From assembly GCA_964582415.1 (NCBI GenBank), contig CAZOSF010000019.1:1-34204 (forward strand): a stretch of 34,204 nt of DNA. Reading direction: 5' to 3'. Numbering within the stretch: position 1 is the stretch's first letter; every line of letters starts with the position of its first letter. This document shows positions 16,508 through 24,925 of this stretch, piece after piece. The notes beneath the pieces were generated by a model. It worked only from the letters and a program-made list of their open reading frames with translations. It had not been told where the DNA came from and did no database searches. This stretch comes from CAZOSF01 sp964582415. GTDB taxonomy: Bacteria; Bacteroidota; Bacteroidia; Flavobacteriales; Flavobacteriaceae. The translations under genes were made by a program, and so were the position numbers.

Positions 16508-17200
16508 TTGAAAAGCACGGCGAAAAATTTAGAAGTTCTCTATGAGGACAACCATCTATTGGTCGTGAATAAGCGCCCCGGAGATATCGTTCAGGGGGAT
16601 CGAACAGGAGATACTCCCCTTTCTGAAATCGTAAAGGAATATATCGGCAACAAATACAACAAACCAGGAAATGTTTTTCTTGGGGTCGTGCATCGCTTGG
16701 ATCGTCCTACAAGCGGTATTGTTGTATTTGCTAGGACGTCGAAGGCGTTGACCCGTCTGAATAAACAGTTTGCCGAAAGGGATACGGAAAAAATCTATTG
16801 GGCCATGGTGAAGCATTGTCCTCCGAAACAGGAAGATAGGCTGATACACTATCTTGTAAGGAACCCTAAACAAAACAAATCGTATGGCTACCCCAAGGAA
16901 GTACCCAATAGTAAGAAAGCGATTTTAAGCTACCGCATCCTTCAAGAGTTAAAATCCTACTTCTTATTGGAGATTGTCTTGGAAACAGGCCGTCACCACC
17001 AGATTCGGGCGCAATTGGCTACTATTGGATGCCCTATTAAAGGTGATTTGAAATATGGTTTCGATAGAAGTAATGAGGACGGCAGCATTCATTTACATGC
17101 CCGTGAACTGAAATTAATGCATCCTGTTCAAAAAGAGCCTTTACACATTATAGCGTCACCACCTGACGATACCTTGTGGAACTCGGTCAATCCTAAATAA
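16508..17200 (+). CDS. RluA-family pseudouridine synthase
   Basis: 230 residues. The catalytic motif HRLDRPTSGIVVFAR contains Asp65. ILYEDN-like VLYEDNHLLVVNKRPGDIVQ at the N-terminus and GRHHQIRAQL near residue 163 are also typical. It isomerises uridine in rRNA or tRNA; the target base cannot be told. There is no N-terminal S4 RNA-binding domain. No ATG fits, and the most likely start is TTG 16508, which puts the first conserved residues at the usual distance. A strong terminator follows three bases after the stop region. Confidence 0.9.
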   Translation: MKSTAKNLEVLYEDNHLLVVNKRPGDIVQGDRTGDTPLSEIVKEYIGNKYNKPGNVFLGVVHRLDRPTSGIVVFARTSKALTRLNKQFAERDTEKIYWAMVKHCPPKQEDRLIHYLVRNPKQNKSYGYPKEVPNSKKAILSYRILQELKSYFLLEIVLETGRHHQIRAQLATIGCPIKGDLKYGFDRSNEDGSIHLHARELKLMHPVQKEPLHIIASPPDDTLWNSVNPK

Positions 17201-17201
17201 A

Positions 17202-17225
17202 AAGGGGGTGCAACAGCACCCCCTT
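17202..17225. terminator. Bidirectional rho-independent terminator
   Basis: AAGGGGGTGC pairs perfectly with GCACCCCCTT around an AACA loop, a ten-base stem. On the minus strand it is followed by TTTATTTAGG, and on the plus strand by a pyrimidine-rich CTTCTTCT. It sits between the convergent pseudouridine synthase and M16 genes and should stop both transcripts. Confidence 0.88.
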
Positions 17226-17248
17226 CTTCTAATTGTTTAAAAAACTAA

Positions 17249-20110
17249 TTATTGTTTTACCGTTTCTAGCTCAACTTCTTCTGCATCCTTATCCACTAGC
17301 ATCACTTCATCGAAGCCCATGTTTTTGAATTGAGGATATTGGGTAGTTGCATCCCCAACAACCAAATAGGCCATCTTGGATTCGTCCAAATATTTATTCG
17401 CCAATTCTTTATGCTGTTCGAGGGTCATATTGCGTATAACTGCTTCCTCATTTTCAATATAGTTTGCTGGCAAATCGTAAGCGCTTCGTTCCTGTAACAT
17501 ACCCAATAATGCAAATTGGGTTTCAAAGCGTCTGGCGTTCGATTTAATCAAAGCATTTTTGGTAAACTCAAGATCTTCTTCAGAAATACCTTCCTTATAT
17601 TTCGCTATTTCCTCTTTAAAAATCGCTACCGATTCTCCCGTTGTATTGGTTCTAACACTCGATGAGGCAGTGAATGTACCGGGAACTTTTCCTCCACTGA
17701 AGGAAGTACGGGCCCCATAGGTATACCCTTTCTCTTCCCGAAGCACCAAATTAACGTTACCACTGAATGAACCTCCCAATTTATAGTTCATCACCTCAAC
17801 TGGATAAAAATCGGGATGCGTCCTTGGCAAGCCGATGTAACCAATATTGATTACAGATTGTTTGGCATTTGGTATATCCACAAAATAAAGGGATGCTTTG
17901 TCACGATTGTTGGCAATTTCATAGGTTGGAATGGTCACCTCCTTGGCTGCCCAATTTTGTTCTAAACGTTTCAAAGAGTTCAAAACCGTATTTTGATCAA
18001 TTTTCCCAACCACATGGAACGTTGCAACTGAGGGAGAGAAATTCGCATTATAAAAAGCTTGTAGATCCTCCATTCCAATAGCTTCAACGGATTCTTCGGT
18101 TCCTATGGTAGGATAACTAAAAATATGGTCTTCCCCATATAAAAGTTTATTATAAACATTGCTGGCAACAATGTTTGGATTCGCAGCTGAACGTTTTATC
18201 TGATTTATTGTTGCCTTTTTGATCCGTGCTAATTCCTCAACATCCCACCTCGGCTGAAGCAAGATTTCTTCAACTAACTTTAATGTTTCATCAAAATTTC
18301 GGGTAAGCGTATTTACCTGAATGGTAATGGATTCATCGGAGGTGTACATAGAAATATTGGCACCTAGTAATTCGATTGCCTCTTCCAACTCTGCTGGTGT
18401 TTTAGTCGCGGTCCCCTCCATCATGATATCTGTTACCAAGTTTGCTACACCGTTTTTCTCTTTACTGTCCAATAAATGCCCTCCTTCAATTACGATACTG
18501 AAATTAACGGTAGGAATTTCATTTTGCTCGATTCCATAAACCTCCATCCCATTAGATAGGTTGGCGGTCCATGATGATGGTATTTTTAGTTCTGGAGCAG
18601 GACCCTGAGCAGGCTCAACTGAACGATCAAAATTACTTGGTGTCTTCGCGATTTCTTCACTCGAATCTACCACTTTCTTTTCTACATTCTCCTTAATTTC
18701 TTCTTCCACCACAGGGGCTTTAACTGAATTTTCGGCAATCAACTCCAGCTTACCTTTGGGGACAAAACTCGTAATTACATAAGGCTTGTCCTTGATATAC
18801 TTCTCATAAACACGGAGAACGTCTTCCTTTGTAACCTTTTTAATATTTTCAATATCGGTTTTGATAAATCCAGGATCGCCGGCAAACACATTGTATTGTG
18901 CCAACTGAAATGATTTCCCGAGAACGCTACTTATTCCATTGTAGAAATTGGTTTCCAATCCTGCTTTGATTCTTTCGATATCTTTATCGGAAACACCTTC
19001 CTTCTCAAAAAGAGCGAAGGCTTCGAATATTCCCTTTTCAACATCGTCCAAATCAACACCATCGTTCGCTGTAATCTGAATTTGGAAATCCCCAGCGATC
19101 TCTTGAGCACTGCTATATGCCCTTGGTTGGGAAGTCAATTCTTTATCTTTAACCAATACACGATATAGGGGGGCTTTTTTGCCACTTGATAGTATTTCAG
19201 CAAGGAAATCTAAAGCATAAGCATCGTCGGTATATTGCTGAATTGTAGGCCAAACCATGTTCAACTGTGGGGCCTGAGCAAAGTTATCCTCATGATATAA
19301 TCGCTTGGTTTCGCTTATGGTCACCGGCATTGGTTCCAATGGGCTTACTTCTTGGCGACGATCGATCTCTCCAAAATACTTTTCGATAAGCGCTTTAGCT
19401 TCTTCTTTATCGAAATCTCCAGCCAATACCAAGGTAGCATTGTTAGGGCCATAGAATCTGTCATAGAATTCACGTACATCTTCAACGGTTGCATTTTGTA
19501 AGTCGACCAATTCACCAATCACTTGCCAGTTATATGGATGTCCTTCCGGATAAATGTTTTTATCGATTACCCAGCCTGTATGACCATAAGGGCGATTATC
19601 TACCCGCTGTCTTTTCTCGTTTTGAACCACCTCCTGTTGATTGTAGAAAGCGCTTTCTGTAACCGTATTGATCAAGTAGCCCATTCGGTCACTCTCTAGC
19701 CATAGCACCATCTCCATGGCATTCTTCGGCACAACTTCATAATAAATAGTTCCGTCTTTCCATGTACCACCATTTAGGGTTCCTCCAGCATCTTGTATTT
19801 TTTTGAAGAATTGATCTTGGGGTACGTTTTCCGATTCTTGGAAAAGCATGTGTTCAAAAAGGTGTGCAAAACCTGTTCTTCCTGTTTTTTCACGATTTGA
19901 ACCTACCCCATATTGAATCGCAACGGATACGATTGGGTCGCTTTTGTCTTGGTGTAAAACCACATCCAAGCCATTTTTCAATTCATATTTTTCAAATTCA
20001 AGGGATAATTCGGCACTATCTTCTTCGGTCTTTTTTTCGGATTGACAAGAAATTATGACCATCGCGAGGGCAAAAACCCAGAAGATTTTAAAGAATTTTT
20101 TAGTAAACAT
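17249..20110 (-). CDS. M16 (insulinase/pitrilysin-type) metallopeptidase lipoprotein, two-repeat
   Basis: 953 residues. The signal peptide ends at the lipobox VIISC (Cys22), so the protein is probably anchored in the envelope. The first M16 half has the inverted zinc motif HLFEH (83-87), and the third ligand lies in NQQEVVQNEKR. A charged Glu/Val/Lys linker (~470-500) leads to the second half. That half lacks the HxxEH motif but keeps the substrate-binding RE-EKGYTYGARTSFSGG region, as expected for the inactive partner in a clamshell protease. It probably degrades peptides in the periplasm. It is monocistronic, with its own promoter element upstream and the bidirectional terminator downstream. 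Confidence 0.94.
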   Translation of the reverse strand: MFTKKFFKIFWVFALAMVIISCQSEKKTEEDSAELSLEFEKYELKNGLDVVLHQDKSDPIVSVAIQYGVGSNREKTGRTGFAHLFEHMLFQESENVPQDQFFKKIQDAGGTLNGGTWKDGTIYYEVVPKNAMEMVLWLESDRMGYLINTVTESAFYNQQEVVQNEKRQRVDNRPYGHTGWVIDKNIYPEGHPYNWQVIGELVDLQNATVEDVREFYDRFYGPNNATLVLAGDFDKEEAKALIEKYFGEIDRRQEVSPLEPMPVTISETKRLYHEDNFAQAPQLNMVWPTIQQYTDDAYALDFLAEILSSGKKAPLYRVLVKDKELTSQPRAYSSAQEIAGDFQIQITANDGVDLDDVEKGIFEAFALFEKEGVSDKDIERIKAGLETNFYNGISSVLGKSFQLAQYNVFAGDPGFIKTDIENIKKVTKEDVLRVYEKYIKDKPYVITSFVPKGKLELIAENSVKAPVVEEEIKENVEKKVVDSSEEIAKTPSNFDRSVEPAQGPAPELKIPSSWTANLSNGMEVYGIEQNEIPTVNFSIVIEGGHLLDSKEKNGVANLVTDIMMEGTATKTPAELEEAIELLGANISMYTSDESITIQVNTLTRNFDETLKLVEEILLQPRWDVEELARIKKATINQIKRSAANPNIVASNVYNKLLYGEDHIFSYPTIGTEESVEAIGMEDLQAFYNANFSPSVATFHVVGKIDQNTVLNSLKRLEQNWAAKEVTIPTYEIANNRDKASLYFVDIPNAKQSVINIGYIGLPRTHPDFYPVEVMNYKLGGSFSGNVNLVLREEKGYTYGARTSFSGGKVPGTFTASSSVRTNTTGESVAIFKEEIAKYKEGISEEDLEFTKNALIKSNARRFETQFALLGMLQERSAYDLPANYIENEEAVIRNMTLEQHKELANKYLDESKMAYLVVGDATTQYPQFKNMGFDEVMLVDKDAEEVELETVKQ

Positions 20111-20133
20111 AGTTCGTCAGTTTTAATAAGCCC

Positions 20134-20141
20134 TAAAGATA
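20134..20141 (-). promoter_or_regulatory. Putative -7 element of the M16 peptidase gene
   Basis: Minus-strand TATCTTTA, a one-base variant of TAnnTTTG, lies 23 bases upstream of ATG 20110. The rest of the 169-base divergent region to 20279 is AT-rich; on the plus strand I see only a poor match, TAGTTTAG near 20230. Confidence 0.45.
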
Positions 20142-20279
20142 CTACGGCCAAATCCCATTAAAGCTTAAAGTAGTGTTAAATACTCCTTTTAAGGGAATAT
20201 CAACCATAAAAAATGAACTGATGGAAATCATAGTTTAGGGATATTAATTTAATGACCTTAAGGCCCTATTCCGGCCATT

Positions 20280-22145
20280 ATGGGTGAACACAAAGTCATT
20301 GCGTCAACATCGGAAGTCATTCACGCTCAATTCATTGAGCACCTGCTAACCGACATCAAGTCCTTGGAGTATATGTTAGAACATAAACTCTTTGAATCGA
20401 ATATTGTTCGTATTGGAGCTGAACAGGAATTTTGTCTTGTTAACGGGGATTGGCGTCCTGCCCGTAATTCGGACGAAATTCTAACGGCGATCGACGATCC
20501 ACATTTCACGACCGAGTTAGCAAAATATAATTTGGAAATCAACCTTGATCCTTTGGAACTAAAAGGGGATTGTTTTCGTGTGATGGATGGCCAATTAGAA
20601 GATTTGTTGTTGAAAGCCAATGAAATCGCCAAACAGCATGGTTCCAAAGTGGTTCTCACCGGTATTTTGCCTACGATATCACAAAACCATTTGAAACTGG
20701 ACTATTTATGTGATCGTCCACGGTATCATATCTTGAACAAACAATTGATGAAAATGAGGGGTTCTCATTTCTATCTACACCTGATGGGCGTGGATGAGTT
20801 GAGCATCCGACATGATTCTGTACTCTATGAAGCTTGCAATACAAGTTTCCAGATGCATCTTCAGATTGAACCCGATGATTTCATATCGAGCTTTAATTGG
20901 GCACAAGCCATAAGTGGCCCCGCACTTTCGGCATGTACAAATTCTCCATTGCTATTGGGTCGTGAACTATGGAATGAAACGCGCATTGCCCTCTTCCGAC
21001 AAAGCATCGATACACGACATATTTCCTTAGCCTTAAAAGATCAACTCCCTAGGGTTTCCTTCGGCCATGATTGGGCTCATGGAAGTGTGGTTGATATATA
21101 CAAAGAAAACATCTCCCAATATAAAACGGTGCTTGCCACACCCATTGACGAAAACTCCATGGAGGTGTTGGAGAAGGGAGGCATTCCGAAATTGAAAGCC
21201 CTTGCCCTTCATAGTGGCACGATTTATCCTTGGAACCGAGCATGTTATGGAGTGGGTGGAGGCAAACCTCATCTACGTATTGAAAACCGATATATACCTT
21301 CCGGTCCATCGCGTATCGATGAAATGGCCAACTTTGCCTTCTGGGTAGGATTAATGGTTGGACGTCCGAAAGCATATGACACGATGCCGGATAGAATGAA
21401 TTTTAAAGATGCAAAATCGAATTTTATCAAGTCGGCGCGCTATGGAAAAGAAGCGGTTCATTCCTGGAACGATGAATTGATGCCAGTACGAAAATTATTG
21501 ACTACCGAATTGCTTCCATTGGCGTACAGTGGATTGGAATCTGTCGGTATTCCTAAGGAAGACCGCGAAAAGTATCTCTCCGTTATTGAAAACAGAATCG
21601 CCACAAAAAATGGGGCACAATGGATCATTTGCAATTTCAGGGACCTTCAGAAAGAAAATAAAACAGACCAATCGCTTCGACTCCTCACAAGGGCCATGTA
21701 CAAAAACCAAAAAAAGAACCTCCCAGTACACGAATGGACTCGAATATCGGCCGATAAACAGATCAAAGAACAAACGCTGTGGGTGAGTCATATCATGACG
21801 ACACGCTTGCTTACCGTAAAAGAGTCGGATTTGGCCGAATTGGCCATTAGCATCATGGAATGGAAAAACGTGCATCATATGCCCGTTGAAAATGACCGAG
21901 GTAAATTCTGTGGCCTTTTAACTTGGAATCATGTGGAGAAAAATAAAAATAGTGCTCGTGATTCCTCTCGATTTGTAAAGGACATCATGGTGGAAGACAT
22001 CATAACAACTGCTCCAGACACGCCTATCAGCGCTGCCATCGCAGTAATGAAAAAAAATGAGATTGGATGCTTGCCTGTAATCCACAATGAAGAACTTATC
22101 GGAATCATTACCATCAAAGACGTATTGCCCTATGATAAGCACTGA
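20280..22145 (+). CDS. GCS2-like carboxylate-amine ligase fused to paired CBS domains
   Basis: 621 residues. Residues 1-~450 resemble the glutamate-cysteine ligase type 2 fold. Evidence is GAEQEFCLV near residue 45, where the acidic metal-binding residue is expected, EINLDPLEL, a QMHLQIEPDD segment, and the arginine-rich HLRIENRYIPSGPSRIDE. The C-terminal ~130 residues are two CBS motifs: VSHIMTTRLLTVKESD...HHMPV and VKDIMVEDIITTAPDTPIS...GCLPVI. They normally bind adenosyl nucleotides and tune activity. The enzyme would ligate an amine to a carboxylate using ATP; the substrates are unknown, and it need not make gamma-glutamylcysteine. It overlaps the next gene by 14 bases, so the two products probably act together. 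Confidence 0.82.
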   Translation: MGEHKVIASTSEVIHAQFIEHLLTDIKSLEYMLEHKLFESNIVRIGAEQEFCLVNGDWRPARNSDEILTAIDDPHFTTELAKYNLEINLDPLELKGDCFRVMDGQLEDLLLKANEIAKQHGSKVVLTGILPTISQNHLKLDYLCDRPRYHILNKQLMKMRGSHFYLHLMGVDELSIRHDSVLYEACNTSFQMHLQIEPDDFISSFNWAQAISGPALSACTNSPLLLGRELWNETRIALFRQSIDTRHISLALKDQLPRVSFGHDWAHGSVVDIYKENISQYKTVLATPIDENSMEVLEKGGIPKLKALALHSGTIYPWNRACYGVGGGKPHLRIENRYIPSGPSRIDEMANFAFWVGLMVGRPKAYDTMPDRMNFKDAKSNFIKSARYGKEAVHSWNDELMPVRKLLTTELLPLAYSGLESVGIPKEDREKYLSVIENRIATKNGAQWIICNFRDLQKENKTDQSLRLLTRAMYKNQKKNLPVHEWTRISADKQIKEQTLWVSHIMTTRLLTVKESDLAELAISIMEWKNVHHMPVENDRGKFCGLLTWNHVEKNKNSARDSSRFVKDIMVEDIITTAPDTPISAAIAVMKKNEIGCLPVIHNEELIGIITIKDVLPYDKH

Positions 22146-23316
22146 GAAAGAACGTACCAAAGCAAAACCTACTTTAAAGAGGCTCATCGGTGTTGTAGAA
22201 GGCAGTGAACCAGGGCCAACCCTATTGTTTGTAAGCGGCATCCATGGCAATGAGCCAAGTGGAGTATTTGCTCTTCAAAAGGCAATTTCATTTTTAGAGG
22301 ATAAAACCCAATTCATCAAAGGGAAAATCTACGCGATTGCTGGAAACCTTCCAGCTCTTGAAAGAGGTGTTCGGTATATCGATCAAGACCTAAATAGAAT
22401 GTTCACCAAGGAGAAGCTAGGAAAGTTGGGAAGAACATCGGAATCAGCTTGTGTGGAAACCCGTCAAAGAAATGAATTGCTGGAAACCATTGATTCGATC
22501 TTGGAAAACGAAAAAGGGCCTTTCTATTTTTTCGATCTTCACACTACCTCTGGAAACACTATCCCTTTTTTAACGGTCAATGATAGCCTATTAAATCGTT
22601 GTTACACTAAGCAATACCCCGTCCCCAATGTATTGGGAATTGAAGAATTTCTAGACGGCCCCCTTTTGAGTTACATCAACGAATTGGGATATATTGCTTT
22701 TGGATTTGAAGCTGGACAGCACACCGATCCCCAGTCGACCGACAACCACTATGCCTTCATCCTTTTGAGCTTAGTATTTACTGGATGCACCACTAAGGAG
22801 GCGGTTGATTTTGACAAATATTACAAAGTGCTGCGGGAAAACGCTAAAGAAAACCATCGGTTTTACGAAATCATCTATCGGCATCCAATCGATTTTTCCA
22901 AAGGCTTTTCCATGGTTCCTGGATTTGAAAATTTTGAGGGCATTTACCGAAAACAGAAATTAGCTGATGTGGGCGAAAAGGCGATCACAGCACCCAAAAA
23001 AGGACGCATCTTTATGCCTCTATATCAAGGCAAAGGAGAAGACGGCTTCTTTATCATTCGGCCAATTCCAAAACTGTTCCTTTGGCTTTCAAAATTTGTT
23101 CGCAACAAGGAATTAGATCGGTTGATGGTGCTGCTTCCTGGAATTTCTTGGGGAGATCCTACTAAAGAAAGCTTAATAGTGAATAAAAAAATAGCCCGGT
23201 TTTTAGCGAAGGACCTTTTTCACCTCTTGGGTTATCGCAGTAAGACACTCGATAAAACCCATTATATCATGAAAAACAGGGAGCGCGCCTCCAAAAAAGA
23301 AGCGTATACTCTTTAG
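22132..23316 (+). CDS. Succinylglutamate desuccinylase/aspartoacylase (AstE/AspA) family zinc hydrolase
   Basis: 394 residues. The zinc ligands are visible: His38 and Glu41 in GIHGNEPSG, and His137 in FFDLHTTSGNT. FEAGQH supplies the later conserved Glu. Family enzymes hydrolyse N-acyl amino acids or related amides. A C-terminal beta-rich domain follows (FSKGFSMVPGFENFEGIYRKQ onward). The start at ATG 22132 overlaps the GCS2-CBS stop by 14 bases. An in-frame ATG at 22087 would add fifteen residues that only read through the upstream gene. Together with the ligase it suggests making and breaking of the same kind of amide bond. The true substrate is unknown. Confidence 0.85.
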   Translation: MISTEKERTKAKPTLKRLIGVVEGSEPGPTLLFVSGIHGNEPSGVFALQKAISFLEDKTQFIKGKIYAIAGNLPALERGVRYIDQDLNRMFTKEKLGKLGRTSESACVETRQRNELLETIDSILENEKGPFYFFDLHTTSGNTIPFLTVNDSLLNRCYTKQYPVPNVLGIEEFLDGPLLSYINELGYIAFGFEAGQHTDPQSTDNHYAFILLSLVFTGCTTKEAVDFDKYYKVLRENAKENHRFYEIIYRHPIDFSKGFSMVPGFENFEGIYRKQKLADVGEKAITAPKKGRIFMPLYQGKGEDGFFIIRPIPKLFLWLSKFVRNKELDRLMVLLPGISWGDPTKESLIVNKKIARFLAKDLFHLLGYRSKTLDKTHYIMKNRERASKKEAYTL

Positions 23317-23375
23317 TACTTTCTTTCGTATTTTATTAGTTAACCTTTTGCTTATTTTAGTAGAAAATTGCACCC

Positions 23376-24922
23376 ATGATATTGAGTACAAAATTTCCCA
23401 TTTTTTTATTATTCTTTTTGGCACAATTTGGCATTACGGAAAATGTTATCGCCAAAACCGTAACAACTGAATATAAAATTTCAGAAAACGTTTCCGACAT
23501 ACCTTCTGTTGCTAACATAGAAGCATTGCGTAATGTTAAATTTATTAATGAAGTTGCCATTGAGAGTGGGGATGTTATTTATGTGATTGGGTACTATCAC
23601 TCGGGAGATCGTGGCGGAGGATTCTTTGTCTATGAGGCCCACAAGACCAACCCGTCACTAGACGATGGCGGCATCAATTTTAAATCGAAAGCACTACCCG
23701 GATTTTGGAGACGAATCAACTATGACCGTATCACGATTTCACAATTTGGCGCCTTGGGTGGCGATCAAAAAGATGACACTCGAGCCATTCAGAATGCGAT
23801 CGATTTTGTAGCCAAGAGCAGGCCGCAAGGAGTTGTACATTTTTTTAATGGCACCTATTACGCCCAAGAGATAATCTTAAGAAATGGTGTTTCATTAAAA
23901 GGTGAATTTAGAGGAACCATTATAAAACCCTATCCGAATGAAATGGGTGTATACAATAGCAGTTTGGTCCGGTTACCTGAGGGTTTTGTACAGCATATTA
24001 GTATTGAAGAATTGATGTTTTTTGGTGATGTTCAAATAAATGGAAGAAGCCAGCGTGCGCCCATGCATTGTTTGAATTTTGATGCCATTACCACCAATGG
24101 AGGCTTATGGTTTTCCACATTTAAAAACATCGTTATCGATCNNNNNNNNNNNNNNNNNNNNNNNNNNNNNNNNNNNNNNNNNNNNNNNNNNNNNNNNNNN
24201 NNNNNNNNNNNNNNNNNNNNNNNNNNNNNNNNNNNNNNNNNATTACCACCAATGGAGGCTTATGGTTTTCCACATTTAAAAACATCGTTATCGATCAGTT
24301 CGAACTCGATGGTATTCGTTTAATTGGAGGAACCAATTATGAAGAAAACAACAAAAATCATCGTGTTAATCAATTTCTATCCTTTGAAAACGTTCGTGTT
24401 TACAGAAACAGTATTAACGAAAGCGTAGCCCTGTATATGTTTGGCCAAAACGGACAAATCAATTTTCTGAACTGCTCGTTTTCAGGGCATCCAGAAGAGG
24501 AAAAGACGGGTTCCAATGTTTGGTTGGAAAGTACCTCACAAGATCCAGAGGCTGCAACAAAACCTGGCCCGCAAACTTCTCTTATTAATTTCGATACATG
24601 TACCATCGAACATAGTGAAAATGCATTTACTATTCGCGGCTGTTATTCGATCAATATCAACCAGTCGTGGTTCGAAGGGATTGACAAGACCTTTGCGGTT
24701 TTTGATTTTTCAAGAGGAATTACTATCAGTAATAGTAAATTTTCCAATGCCGCGACAGAGTATGTACTTTACCTCGAGGAAAGCAGTGTTTCGTTTGTAC
24801 GCAATGTGCTCCGACAGTCGAATAAACCAAATATCATCAATTTAGGCAAAAGGAAACATTACTTCGGAGAACAGAATTATTGGGAAGTCCCAGGAACTAA
24901 TCAGCAAACCTTTTTAGATTAG
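23376..24922 (+). CDS. Exported right-handed beta-helix protein (pectate-lyase superfamily), broken only by an assembly gap
   Basis: As given, the frame breaks at a 100-N run. If the run and one copy of the flanking 55-base duplicate are removed (155 bases), the frame joins into a single protein of 463 residues. The junction reads through Cys-free sequence to the MFGQNGQINFLNCSF segment. It has a signal peptide (to about ITENVIA), then a region with GYYHSGDRGGGFFVYEA and PGFWRRI. This resembles the N-terminal module often found before beta-helix domains in tailspikes and polysaccharide lyases. The pectate-lyase-3 entry motif FGALGGDQKDDTRAIQNAID follows, then a repetitive helix with the N-rich turns typical of this fold. 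It probably binds or cleaves a polysaccharide outside the cytoplasm. The substrate is unknown and I see no catalytic set that I can assign. Confidence 0.85.
24087..24141 (+). repeat. First copy of 55-base duplicate flanking the gap
   Basis: Identical to 24242-24296 over all 55 bases. It begins ATTACCACCAATGGAGG and ends ATCGTTATCGATC. It is adjacent to the N run, so it is best read as contig-end overlap rather than a biological repeat. Confidence 0.9.
24142..24241. other. Assembly gap of exactly 100 N
   Basis: One hundred unknown bases, the standard placeholder for a gap of unknown size. The flanking sequence is duplicated, which indicates a true gap length of minus 55, meaning the contigs overlap. 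Confidence 0.99.
24242..24296 (+). repeat. Second copy of 55-base duplicate flanking the gap
   Basis: Exact second copy of 24087-24141, followed directly by the continuation of the beta-helix gene (CAGTTCGAACTC when joined to base 24141). Confidence 0.9.
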
Positions 24923-24925
24923 AAA

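Noticed and set aside
22087..22131. Upstream ATG for the AstE-like gene
   Set aside because: The added residues are the out-of-frame reading of the CBS domain; ATG 22132 gives a normal short coupling overlap.
24087..24296. A 55-base direct repeat as a tandem duplication or mobile-element target duplication
   Set aside because: The copies are exact, abut a 100-N placeholder, and collapsing them restores the reading frame, so contig overlap is the simpler reading.
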